A stretch of DNA of 64,000 bases from CAIYRG01 sp965247505 (GTDB lineage: Bacteria; Pseudomonadota; Alphaproteobacteria; Micropepsales; Micropepsaceae), in contig OZ252020.1 in NCBI GenBank assembly GCA_965247505.1, forward strand, positions 2,046,001-2,110,000, read 5' to 3'. The position numbers and the translations under genes were made by a program. The notes under the pieces were generated by a model, which worked only from the letters and a program-made list of their open reading frames with translations, did not search any database and was not told the origin of the DNA. Of this stretch, positions 56,777 to 64,000 are shown piece after piece (position 1 is the stretch's first letter; every line of letters starts with the position of its first letter).

Positions 56777-57640
56777 TCAATGCGGAGGCGAGTTGCCTTT
56801 GATGGTCGTGCGAAGGAGAAGCCGCCGCTCGGTGGTGGGGAAATCGGTGCGCGCATGCGTGGAGCAGCGATTGTCCCAAAGAAGCAGGTCCCCCTTCTGC
56901 CAGACATGGGTGTAAACGAAATCCGGATTTTCCATGTGATCGAAAAGGATGTTGAGAAGCTGTTTGCTCTCAGAGTCGTCCATGCCGTCAATACGCTCGG
57001 TCATCAAGCGGTTAACATAAACGGCTTTGCGCCCGGTCTCGTCATTGGTGCGGAAGATGGGATGCGAGCATTCAGCGAAGGCCTCGGTGCCGCGCCCGTC
57101 GCCCTTTTGGACCGAACCATAATTGTAATGATGAAAGGCGCGTTTGCCTTCCAACTTCTCACGGATGGATGGATCGAGGGTTTCATAAGCGGCATAGCCG
57201 CTCGCAAAAAGCGTGTCGCCGCCATGGGAAGGAATTTCGACCGAATAGAGCATGGTTGCGTTTGACGGCATCGCACTGTGAATCATGTCGTGATGGAACA
57301 TCATCTCGCCGTCGGGCAGCGCGCCGATTGGCTCGCCATTCTCGCGAATGTTCGAAATCAGCATGATGCCGGGCAGCATGCGCTTAAATCCCGGGGGGTG
57401 GTAATGCGCCGGGCGGTCGATATGGCCGATTTCGCCGAAATAACTCGTCGCGCGCACTTGATCGTCTTGGCTTAGCTCCTGCCCGCGAAAGACAATCACA
57501 AGATGATCAAGCCAAGCCTGATAGATCGCGCGCAAAGTTTCTTCGTCAGGCTTTTCGCGTAAGTCCACGCCCTTGATTTCCGCACCGATATGTTCGGAGA
57601 GGGGAACGATCTCAAGCCGGGTCTTTGTTTCGCTATCCAT
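56777..57640 (-). CDS. TauD/TfdA-family dioxygenase
   Basis: A 287-residue Fe(II)/2-oxoglutarate-dependent oxygenase: EIVPLSEHIGAEIKGVDL at the start, MMFHHDMIH with the HxD iron site, and CSTHARTDFPTTERRLLLRT with the distal His and 2-oxoglutarate Arg. YVNRLMTERIDGM matches the VNP/ter-type substrate loop. Family members oxidise taurine, alkyl sulfates, 2,4-D and others; substrate is not set here. Confidence 0.93.
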   Translation of the reverse strand: MDSETKTRLEIVPLSEHIGAEIKGVDLREKPDEETLRAIYQAWLDHLVIVFRGQELSQDDQVRATSYFGEIGHIDRPAHYHPPGFKRMLPGIMLISNIRENGEPIGALPDGEMMFHHDMIHSAMPSNATMLYSVEIPSHGGDTLFASGYAAYETLDPSIREKLEGKRAFHHYNYGSVQKGDGRGTEAFAECSHPIFRTNDETGRKAVYVNRLMTERIDGMDDSESKQLLNILFDHMENPDFVYTHVWQKGDLLLWDNRCSTHARTDFPTTERRLLLRTTIKGNSPPH

Positions 57641-57721
57641 ACGGTTCTCCTGATCCAGCCACTCTAATCACGCGGCCTCATGGGCGCAAAATATCACCTC
57701 TTGTGCGCGTGCAAACTAAGC

Positions 57722-57820
57722 CTGTCATCCCGGACGCGAAGCGATCCGGGATCCACCGAGACGCTTCGCCGTGGGTCCCGGCTCGCGCGATGCTGAGGCA
57801 TCGCTTGGCCGGGATGACAG
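57722..57820. repeat. ~100-bp palindromic intergenic repeat
   Basis: CTGTCATCCCGG (57722-57733) and CCGGGATGACAG (57809-57820) are exact inverse complements; shorter hairpins (ACGCGAAGCGA, GATGCTGAGGCATCG) lie between. The TGTCATCCCGG type of end is familiar from dispersed alphaproteobacterial palindromic elements. Only one copy is in this window. It lies in front of the dioxygenase gene. Confidence 0.75.
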
Positions 57821-57839
57821 CCGGTGGACGCTCTAGGAT

Positions 57840-59450
57840 TTAAGCTTCTTTGCCCAAGATCAAATCCGCGGCCTTCTCCGCCATCATCAACACGCAAGCA
57901 TTGATATGGGCCGAAACCATATCCGGCATCGCAGACGCATCGACGACGCGAAGATTCTCAATTCCACGCACCCTTAGATAAGGATCGAGAACATTTGTTT
58001 GCCTATCGCCCATGGCGCAACTTCCCGCCGGGTGGTGCGCGGTGATGGCGACCTTTCTGATCCAGGAATCGATATCGTCATCCGTAATGGCGCTAGATCC
58101 GGGTTTTTTTTCTTCGCCGCGATAGCGATCAAGCGCGTTTTGATGGGCGACAATGCGCGCGCGGCGAACGCCATCACGCAACACCGGTAAATCTTCCGGC
58201 GCGGAAAGAAGATTAAAAAAGATTCGCGGATGGGTTTTGGGATCGGCAGAGGCTAAGCGCACCCGGCCCCTGCTTTTGGGATGCAGCAGCGTCGGGCGGA
58301 TACCAAAGCCGTCGAGATAGGCTTTACGGAACGGCGGAAACCAAAGATGCGCGTTCAGTGCGGTGCCACGAAACATGAACTCGATATCGGGAACGCTCAG
58401 CTCCGGCTTGGTCTTGATGAAGGCATGCAAGCCCCCGGGAACGATCGTCGCCGGTCCCGTTCCGAAGAGATGCGCTTGGAGCAATCCTCTCGCCATGACA
58501 TCGAGCCGCATGGTTTTACGAAAGGGGCTGGCTTCGGGCCGCGTATAGGTTAATTGGACCGCGATATGATCTTGCAGATTATCGCCAACCGGAAGATCGA
58601 CGATGGGATCAATGCCGAACTCGATGAGATGATCCGCCGGGCCGATCCCCGAGAGCATCAGAAGCTGCGGCGTATTGAAGGTGCCGCCCGAAAGAATGAT
58701 TTCGCGCTCAGCGCGCGCGCTTATCGTGGTGGCGCCCTTTGCATATTCAATTGCGTTCGCCCGGCCTTTTTCAATGAGAACTTTCAACGCAAGCGCATTG
58801 GTCTCGACAGTGAGATTTGCGCGGTTCTCGGCAGGTCTTAAATAGGCATTCGCCGAGGAGGAGCGCCGGCCGTTTCGGATCGAATATTGGCTACGTCCGA
58901 ACCCTTCATGCGTCGCGCTGTTATAATCCTGCGTCTGAGAATAGCCGGCGCTAATGGCCGCTTCGATCCAAGCATCGAACAGCGGATCTTTTGTTTTCGC
59001 CCATTCGACGCCGATGGGACCATCGCCCCCTCGCCTCTCGCTTTCCCCGTCCTCCCAGCTCTCAACGCGCTTGAAATAGCCAAGCACATCTTTATACGCC
59101 CAGCCCGAAGCGCCGTTTAATGCCCAGCGGTCGTAATCGCCCGGGTCGCCCCTTGTGAAGGCCATTACATTGATCGAGGACGAGCCGCCCAACACTTTGC
59201 CGCGCATTGCCTCGATGCGCCGCCCGTTCAAATTCGGCTCGGGCTCGCTGTCATAGCCCCAATCGAACATGCGCTTCTTGTGCATTTGCCCAAGACCGAG
59301 CGGGATATGAATATAGGGATGGCTGTCGCGCCCGCCCGCCTCCAGCAGCAGCACACGGACGTCTTTGTCTTCGCTTAAACGATTGGCCAGCACGCATCCT
59401 GCCGAGCCCGCACCGACAATGACGTAGTCAAAGGTTTTGTTAGTGCGCAT
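57840..59450 (-). CDS. GMC-family FAD-dependent oxidoreductase (choline dehydrogenase-like)
   Basis: A 536-residue flavoenzyme: VIVGAGSAGCVLANRL (FAD fold, from residue 11), LEAGGRDSHPYIHIPLG, MRGKVLGGSSSINVMAFTRG (GMC signature 1), GTFNTPQLLMLSGIGPADHL (signature 2), and a terminal ITAHHPAGSCAMG and DASAMPDMVSAHINA with the catalytic His. It oxidises an alcohol; the substrate is unknown. Confidence 0.94.
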   Translation of the reverse strand: MRTNKTFDYVIVGAGSAGCVLANRLSEDKDVRVLLLEAGGRDSHPYIHIPLGLGQMHKKRMFDWGYDSEPEPNLNGRRIEAMRGKVLGGSSSINVMAFTRGDPGDYDRWALNGASGWAYKDVLGYFKRVESWEDGESERRGGDGPIGVEWAKTKDPLFDAWIEAAISAGYSQTQDYNSATHEGFGRSQYSIRNGRRSSSANAYLRPAENRANLTVETNALALKVLIEKGRANAIEYAKGATTISARAEREIILSGGTFNTPQLLMLSGIGPADHLIEFGIDPIVDLPVGDNLQDHIAVQLTYTRPEASPFRKTMRLDVMARGLLQAHLFGTGPATIVPGGLHAFIKTKPELSVPDIEFMFRGTALNAHLWFPPFRKAYLDGFGIRPTLLHPKSRGRVRLASADPKTHPRIFFNLLSAPEDLPVLRDGVRRARIVAHQNALDRYRGEEKKPGSSAITDDDIDSWIRKVAITAHHPAGSCAMGDRQTNVLDPYLRVRGIENLRVVDASAMPDMVSAHINACVLMMAEKAADLILGKEA

Positions 59451-59533
59451 TTGGCCTCATCGTCTGGCCAACCAAAAATCCTCACCCTGAGCTTGTCGAA
59501 GGGTAATTAGGTGGGCCATCACAATCGCGCAAA

Positions 59534-60024
59534 CTATTGCAGCTGCGCCGCCACCGCATCGGCACCGGCCTGCGCACACTCATGGTCCTGTTGCAAATTC
59601 GCGCCGAGCTGCCTACGCCGCCGATCGTGTCTTCGCCGACCTTGATTGGAATGCCGCCCGAGAGCGCCAGCACGTCGTGCACGTCCCGTTGCGGATAACG
59701 CACCGCCTCTTCGCGCGTCTGTTCCGCCCAGAGCTGGGTAGACCGGCGCCACATCCGCGCCGAATAGGCTTTGCGCCGCGCCATCTCCGCGGTCTGCGGC
59801 GAGGATGACGTGCCGCGTAGCAAGACCACCGTATGGCCCGCGCGGTCCACCACGGCGACCGAGGTATCGAAGCCGGCGCCGTTGCAGGCCGCCAATGTCG
59901 CGTTGGCGATCTCGAGCGCCAACGGCAATGAGATATTTGGTTGCATCACCACTTGCGCGTTAGCGGCGCCGCCAAACGCCAAGCCGAGCGCCATAGCGCA
60001 AGCAAATGTCGTTCTTTTAATCAT
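59534..60024 (-). pseudogene. HbpS/GlcG-family secreted protein, copy 5, frameshifted
   Basis: Signal peptide MIKRTTFACAMALGLAFGGA, then LPLALEIANATLAACNGAGF, VAVVDRAGHTVVLLRG, ARRKAYSARMW, and SGGIPIKVGEDTIGGVGSS. After that the frame goes to nonsense. One extra G near 59604 would continue as GANLQQDHECAQAGADAVAA to a stop at 59534, the normal GlcG-type C-terminus. As given, the frame runs to 59482. The lesion is at a GG/CG context and may be an assembly error. Confidence 0.8.
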
Positions 60025-60183
60025 GAAAATTCCCTCCCAAATTGTTTGGCCAAATCATTTGGAAGCATTGTCGATGTTTTGGATGATGGTGGCTAGGGGC
60101 GGAATTTGCGCGCGTGTTTCCAATGCATGACGCCAAACCGCGTAATGAAAATGTAAAATCGAGCGGAATGCATGAGGGATAAA

Positions 60184-60258
60184 TGGTGGGCGCGACTGGG
60201 ATTGAACCAGTGACCCCTACGATGTCAACGTAGTGCTCTCCCACTGAGCTACGCGCCC
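60184..60258 (-). tRNA. tRNA-Val(GAC)
   Basis: A 75-base cloverleaf: acceptor GGGCGCG, anticodon GAC in the ACGTTGACATCGT loop, TTCAATCCC T-loop, encoded CCA. Confidence 0.96.
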
Positions 60259-60326
60259 GCCTATCGTCGAGGGACCGGTTCTATAACGCCGGTTTCGCGC
60301 GGCTGGCAAGGCGCGGCACCGATACC

Positions 60327-60686
60327 TTAAGCCGCGACCATGCGGTCCACTTCCTCGACTATGTCGCGTAAGTGGAAGGGTTTGGAGAGCACCTTGGCGT
60401 TTTTGGGTGCCTCCGATGCCGGATGCAGCGCAACGGCCGCAAAGCCCGTGATGAACATGATCCGCAGATTGGGATCCAACTCGACGGCGCGCTTGGCCAG
60501 CTCGATCCCGTCGATCCCGGGCATGACGATATCGGAAAGAAGAAGATCGAATTTCAATTGCTGAAGCTGATGAAATGCAGCATTGCCGTCGGGACAGTCG
60601 ATCACCACATGTCCGGCGCGCACCAGCGCTGCGGTGAGAAACCGGCACAGAGACTCGTCATCCTCGGCGAGTAATATGCTGGCCAT
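60327..60686 (-). CDS. cpdR: CpdR-type response regulator
   Basis: A 119-residue stand-alone receiver: ILLAEDDESLCRFLTAALVR, LLLSDIVMPGIDGIELAKRA (phosphoryl Asp), MFITGFAAVALHPASEAPKN, VLSKPFHLRDIVEEVDRM. The ITGFAAVAL segment is characteristic of CpdR, which in Caulobacter controls ClpXP. ATG 60686 is chosen; the frame upstream to 60866 is not CpdR-like. It is divergent from an N-formylglutamate amidohydrolase gene, as is usual in alphaproteobacteria. Confidence 0.92.
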   Translation of the reverse strand: MASILLAEDDESLCRFLTAALVRAGHVVIDCPDGNAAFHQLQQLKFDLLLSDIVMPGIDGIELAKRAVELDPNLRIMFITGFAAVALHPASEAPKNAKVLSKPFHLRDIVEEVDRMVAA

Positions 60687-60885
60687 GGCCCCCTCAAGGC
60701 GTTCCAGAACCCCAAGCGCCACTCGCGCTAATGGGGGCATCGGACTGTGCGGTTCTCGGCCCGCGGAAACTATCTTAGACTCTATTGCCCTTAGGCGAAC
60801 TTGATCGCAAGCGCCCACGGTGCTCCTATTTGGCGTTGTAGCGCTCCATTTGCAGTTTTGGGCCAACTTTCTCGTAGAAACCCTA

Positions 60886-61824
60886 ATGAACGAAAACGCC
60901 CCCCCTGGCTCTCAGGCCCCCATCTCTCAGGTCGCCTCCCAGCCCGTCACGGCAATATCCGCGGCAGAGCTTGGCACGGGCCAAAATCCTGACATTCGGG
61001 CGCTGATGGAGCAGCCGTTCACAATTTTGGAGCCCTTGAAGTGGTCCTCGCCATTTCTTTTCACCTCGCCCCATAGCGGCAATGTCTATGCCCCGAGCTT
61101 CGTGGCCTCGAGCAGACTCAATCGCTTGGCACTGCGCCGCTCCGAAGATGCCTTTGTCGATGAATTGTTCGCCGCCGTTCCGGATCACGGCGCGCGCCTG
61201 ATTTCGGCGCGGTTTCCCAGGGCCTATGTGGATGTAAACCGGGCTGACGACGAAATCGATCCTGCCATGTTCAAACCCGGAATACCGAGGCCGACCGGCC
61301 CGAAAAGCGCGCTGGTGCATGCCGGGCTTGGGGTGATTCCGAAAGTGGTGCGTGACGGCGTGGAGATCTACGACAAGCGCCTTCCATTTGAGGAAGCAAT
61401 ATTTCGCCTTGAGGCGTTCTACCGCCCCTATCATGCGGCCTTGGCGCGCCTGCTCGCCGAGACGAAAGCCCGTTTCGGCATGAGCGTCCTTATCGATTGC
61501 CACTCCATGCCGCCGGTGGCGAACGGGCATGACGTGGTGCTTGGCGATCGTCACGGAAATGCCTGCGCGCGAGAGCTTTCTGACCGCATCGAAGCGGCAT
61601 TACGAACCGCCGGATTTAGTGTGGCGCGCAATTCTCCGTATGCTGGGGGGTACACCACCAGCCATTACGGCCGGCCCGCCGAAAACTTCCATGCGGTTCA
61701 GATCGAGCTCAATCGGGGGCTTTATCTCGTCGAAAAGCGGATCGAAAAATCTGCCGATTTTGAACCCTGCCTCGGGGCCATTCAGACCTTCATTGCCCAG
61801 CTGCTGGACCAACCTATTCGCTGA
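60886..61824 (+). CDS. N-formylglutamate amidohydrolase
   Basis: A 312-residue protein: FLFTSPHSGNVYAPSFV (metal His), RRSEDAFVDELF, FPRAYVDVNRADDEIDPAMF, VLIDCHSMPPVANGHDVVLG and YGRPAENFHAVQIELNRGLY. This is the long N-formylglutamate amidohydrolase type, distinct from the short one at 50721-51513. It hydrolyses N-formyl-glutamate or a similar acid in histidine breakdown or elsewhere. Start chosen at ATG 60886 (MNENAPPG). Confidence 0.92.
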   Translation: MNENAPPGSQAPISQVASQPVTAISAAELGTGQNPDIRALMEQPFTILEPLKWSSPFLFTSPHSGNVYAPSFVASSRLNRLALRRSEDAFVDELFAAVPDHGARLISARFPRAYVDVNRADDEIDPAMFKPGIPRPTGPKSALVHAGLGVIPKVVRDGVEIYDKRLPFEEAIFRLEAFYRPYHAALARLLAETKARFGMSVLIDCHSMPPVANGHDVVLGDRHGNACARELSDRIEAALRTAGFSVARNSPYAGGYTTSHYGRPAENFHAVQIELNRGLYLVEKRIEKSADFEPCLGAIQTFIAQLLDQPIR

Positions 61825-62452
61825 GCGGTTGGTTCGCTGCAATAACAAAAACGCCTGTTTATCTAGAAAAATGGCCGCCCTGTTGAAGGGGCGGCCAAGT
61901 TTAGGGAGGAAACGCCCAAGAAGGGCTGCGATATTGCAAACGAGGGGCGTTCGAAATACCGCGTTGCAGCAATATGCTATGCTGCAACTGCGTAATCAAG
62001 CCAGTGTTTGGAACTAATTTTATGTTTTGTTTGTAAGAAAACACCAAATTTACTAAGCATTTTGTCCTAATTTTTCCCATGGTTTAGCACCATGCTGCAT
62101 TGCGCAATAAAAAGCGCATTCTCCATCCCATTTGCGCCAGAATAAGCCAAAATCCGCATTTGATGGCCGGCTTGGCCTTGCAGGGCGGCGGCAAGCATCG
62201 ATTGATTGCCCGTAGACCCGCCCATGGCCCATTTGCCATGGCCCATTTGCTATGTCCCATTTGCTACGCCCCCTCTGCTCCGCCCTCGGGATGCTGCGCG
62301 TGAATTCGCATTGCCTCACTCTTGGCGGGCCTCGAGCGAACAGTTTCCCAGCAATCTCGCGCATATCGATTGACGATGAAGGGCGCCGGCATTGCGGCAA
62401 ACCCGGCACGGCACTATAAGCCGCGGCTTCCCAAACGGTGCGTCGTTTCCCC
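61825..62452. other. Intergenic gap before typA
   Basis: About 630 bases. Besides the hairpin at 61872 I see a short repeat of CCATTTGC(C/T)ATG(G/T)CC near 62225-62270 and nothing coding. A candidate structured RNA at about 61870-61945 is possible but unproven. Confidence 0.4.
61872..61897 (+). terminator. Stable hairpin after N-formylglutamate amidohydrolase gene
   Basis: TGGCCGCCC and GGGCGGCCA form a perfect nine-base-pair stem with an eight-base loop. There is no T-run, and AAGTTTAGGGAGGAAACGCC follows, which looks structured or conserved; a small RNA leader is possible. Confidence 0.6.
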
Positions 62453-64000
62453 ATGAATATTCGCAATATCGCGATCATTGCCCATGTCGATCATGGCAAA
62501 ACGACGCTCGTCGACCACCTCTTGAAGCAATCCGGCGCGTTTCGGGAAAACCAACAGGTTCAGGAGCGCGCGCTCGATTCGAACGATTTGGAACGCGAGC
62601 GCGGAATCACCATTCTCGCCAAATGCACCAGCGTCCAATGGAAGGATACGCGAATCAACATCGTCGATACGCCCGGCCATGCCGATTTTGGTGGCGAGGT
62701 CGAGCGCATTCTTTCCATGGTCGACGGCGTTGTTCTTCTAGTCGATGCGGCAGAATCCGTGATGCCGCAGACAAAATTTGTTCTCTCCAAAGCGCTCAAA
62801 CTCGGCTTACAGCCCATTGTCGTCATCAATAAAATGGATCGCTCCGACGCGCAGCCAAATGAAACGCTGGAGAGCATTTTCGATCTCTTTCTCGCGCTTG
62901 AGGCCAATGACGATCAGCTCGATTTTCATGTGCTCTACGCCTCGGGACGCCAAGGCTGGGCCGTTGAAGAGCTCGATCACCCTCATGATGGTCTCCAACC
63001 TCTTTTCGAGCGGATCGTTGCCGACGTACCGCCGCCAAGTGCGCGCGCGAAAGCGAGCGAGGAGTATCCCTTTTCCATGTTGGTCACGACGCTCGAATCC
63101 GATCTTTATCTCGGACGCGTGCTCACCGGACGAATCGAAACCGGCATCATTACGATCAACCGCGCGATCAAATCGCTTTCGCATGACGGGCGCGAGGTAG
63201 AGCGCTCGCGCGCGACAAAGCTGCTTGCCTTTCGCGGCCTGGCGCGCGTGCCTGTAGAGTGCGCCGAGGCGGGTGACATTGTCGCCATCGCCGGGCTTCA
63301 GGATACGACGGTCGCAGATACCATATGCGACGTCAGCGAGAGTGTGTCGCTTCCTTCAAATCCTATTGATCCGCCGACGCTCGCCGTGACGATTTCGGTT
63401 AACGATTCGCCATTGGCCGGACGCGAGGGCGATAAGGTTCAAAGCCGGGTGATCCGCGAGCGGCTCCTTCGCGAAGCGGAAGGCAATGTCGCGATCGAAG
63501 TCAAAAATGCTGGAGACAGCGCTTACGAAGTCGCGGGGCGTGGCGAGCTTCAACTAGGTGTGCTCATTGAGACCATGCGCCGCGAAGGCTTCGAGCTTGC
63601 CCTCTCGCGTCCGCGCGTTCTCTATCGCGCCGATCCCGCGACCGGCCAACGTTTGGAGCCGATCGAAGAGGTGACGATCGATGTCGACGAGCCCTATGCC
63701 GGCATCGTCATCGAGAAAATGTCGAACCGCAAAGGCGAGATGCAGGACATGCGCGCGACCGGTGCAGGGAAAACCCGCATCGTGTTCTTTGCCCCCTCGC
63801 GCGGCCTCATCGGTTATCACGGCGAGTTCCTGACCGATACGCGCGGGACCGGCGTCATCAATCGCATGTTCCACGACTATGGCCCCTACAAGGGCGCTAT
63901 TGAGGGACGGCGCAATGGTGTCCTTATTTCGACCAATGATGGCGAGGCCGTCGCCTATGCACTTTGGAATCTGGAAGAACGCGGGCGTCTATTCATCCTT
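62453..64000 (+). CDS. typA: GTPase TypA/BipA, C-terminus beyond window edge
   Basis: 516 residues visible, running off the right edge. G1 AHVDHGKTT (residues ~10-18), G2 with RERGITI, G3 DTPGHADFGG, G4 NKMD, then the EF-G-like domains (VTTLESDLYLGRVLTGRIET) and the TypA-specific GYHGEFLTDTRGTGVINRMF. TypA binds ribosomes and acts in 50S assembly and stress. The full protein is usually about 600 residues. Confidence 0.97.
   Translation, partial: MNIRNIAIIAHVDHGKTTLVDHLLKQSGAFRENQQVQERALDSNDLERERGITILAKCTSVQWKDTRINIVDTPGHADFGGEVERILSMVDGVVLLVDAAESVMPQTKFVLSKALKLGLQPIVVINKMDRSDAQPNETLESIFDLFLALEANDDQLDFHVLYASGRQGWAVEELDHPHDGLQPLFERIVADVPPPSARAKASEEYPFSMLVTTLESDLYLGRVLTGRIETGIITINRAIKSLSHDGREVERSRATKLLAFRGLARVPVECAEAGDIVAIAGLQDTTVADTICDVSESVSLPSNPIDPPTLAVTISVNDSPLAGREGDKVQSRVIRERLLREAEGNVAIEVKNAGDSAYEVAGRGELQLGVLIETMRREGFELALSRPRVLYRADPATGQRLEPIEEVTIDVDEPYAGIVIEKMSNRKGEMQDMRATGAGKTRIVFFAPSRGLIGYHGEFLTDTRGTGVINRMFHDYGPYKGAIEGRRNGVLISTNDGEAVAYALWNLEERGRLFIL

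Overview
The window looks like an alphaproteobacterial chromosome. The support is an rrn operon with alphaproteobacterial-type 16S/23S sequence and a tRNA-Ile/tRNA-Ala spacer, a GapR (DUF2312) gene, CpdR, the small aa3-oxidase subunit IV gene ahead of three-gene pntA1-pntA2-pntB, and the DUF1244/DUF1036/pyk neighbourhood. I cannot resolve the order or genus.

Layout: 1-5.6 kb holds a partial secreted protein, a DUF6498-like membrane protein, a tiny zinc-ribbon gene, a DAACS symporter with a frameshifted solute-binding protein, and small secreted or VOC proteins. 6.1-12.4 kb is a compact, G/C-rich four-gene operon (DUF1592 di-heme protein, DUF1552 protein, a metallo-beta-lactamase-fold protein with altered metal ligands, an ankyrin protein). 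It ends next to tRNA-Ser(GCT), which is followed by a 94-bp-period array of broken tRNA-Ser 5' copies. 14.3-20.3 kb is the rrn operon. Its 16S gene carries a ~335-bp intervening sequence closed by a long stem, and the loop is filled by an intact GIY-YIG endonuclease ORF. The 23S gene has an enlarged helix 25. 20.4-28.8 kb holds a polytopic membrane protein, a DksA/TraR protein, four HbpS/GlcG-like secreted proteins, a ParA operon, a Spy/CpxP-like protein, glyoxalase I and a DEDD exonuclease. 28.9-35.6 kb has tRNA-fMet, a CBM9/DUF5916 outer-membrane-type protein, a MITE-like repeat and an AmmeMemoRadiSam locus that carries a nonsense codon, an IS1595-family insertion and a Cys-to-Tyr change in the radical SAM cluster motif. 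35.8-42.8 kb contains a P-loop kinase, a GT4 glycosyltransferase, an IS3-family element, a secreted protein, and an operon of a Kelch lipoprotein with a three-subunit nitrile hydratase / thiocyanate hydrolase (split beta). 42.9-48 kb is modBC and pnt. 48-56.7 kb is a sigma-54 response regulator, two further copies of the MITE-like repeat, gapR, N-formylglutamate amidohydrolase/DUF1244, DUF1036, pyk, duplicated secreted proteins, rpmJ and a lytic transglycosylase. 56.8-64 kb is a TauD-type dioxygenase, a GMC oxidoreductase, a fifth and frameshifted HbpS-like gene, tRNA-Val, cpdR, a second N-formylglutamate amidohydrolase and the start of typA.

The most notable feature is the GIY-YIG ORF inside the 16S rRNA gene, with the decayed AmmeMemoRadiSam locus second. 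Several genes have single-base frameshifts at or near short base runs (3403-3410, about 21560, about 59604), so some lesions may be assembly errors rather than biology. All family assignments were made by eye from sequence motifs; no database search was run.
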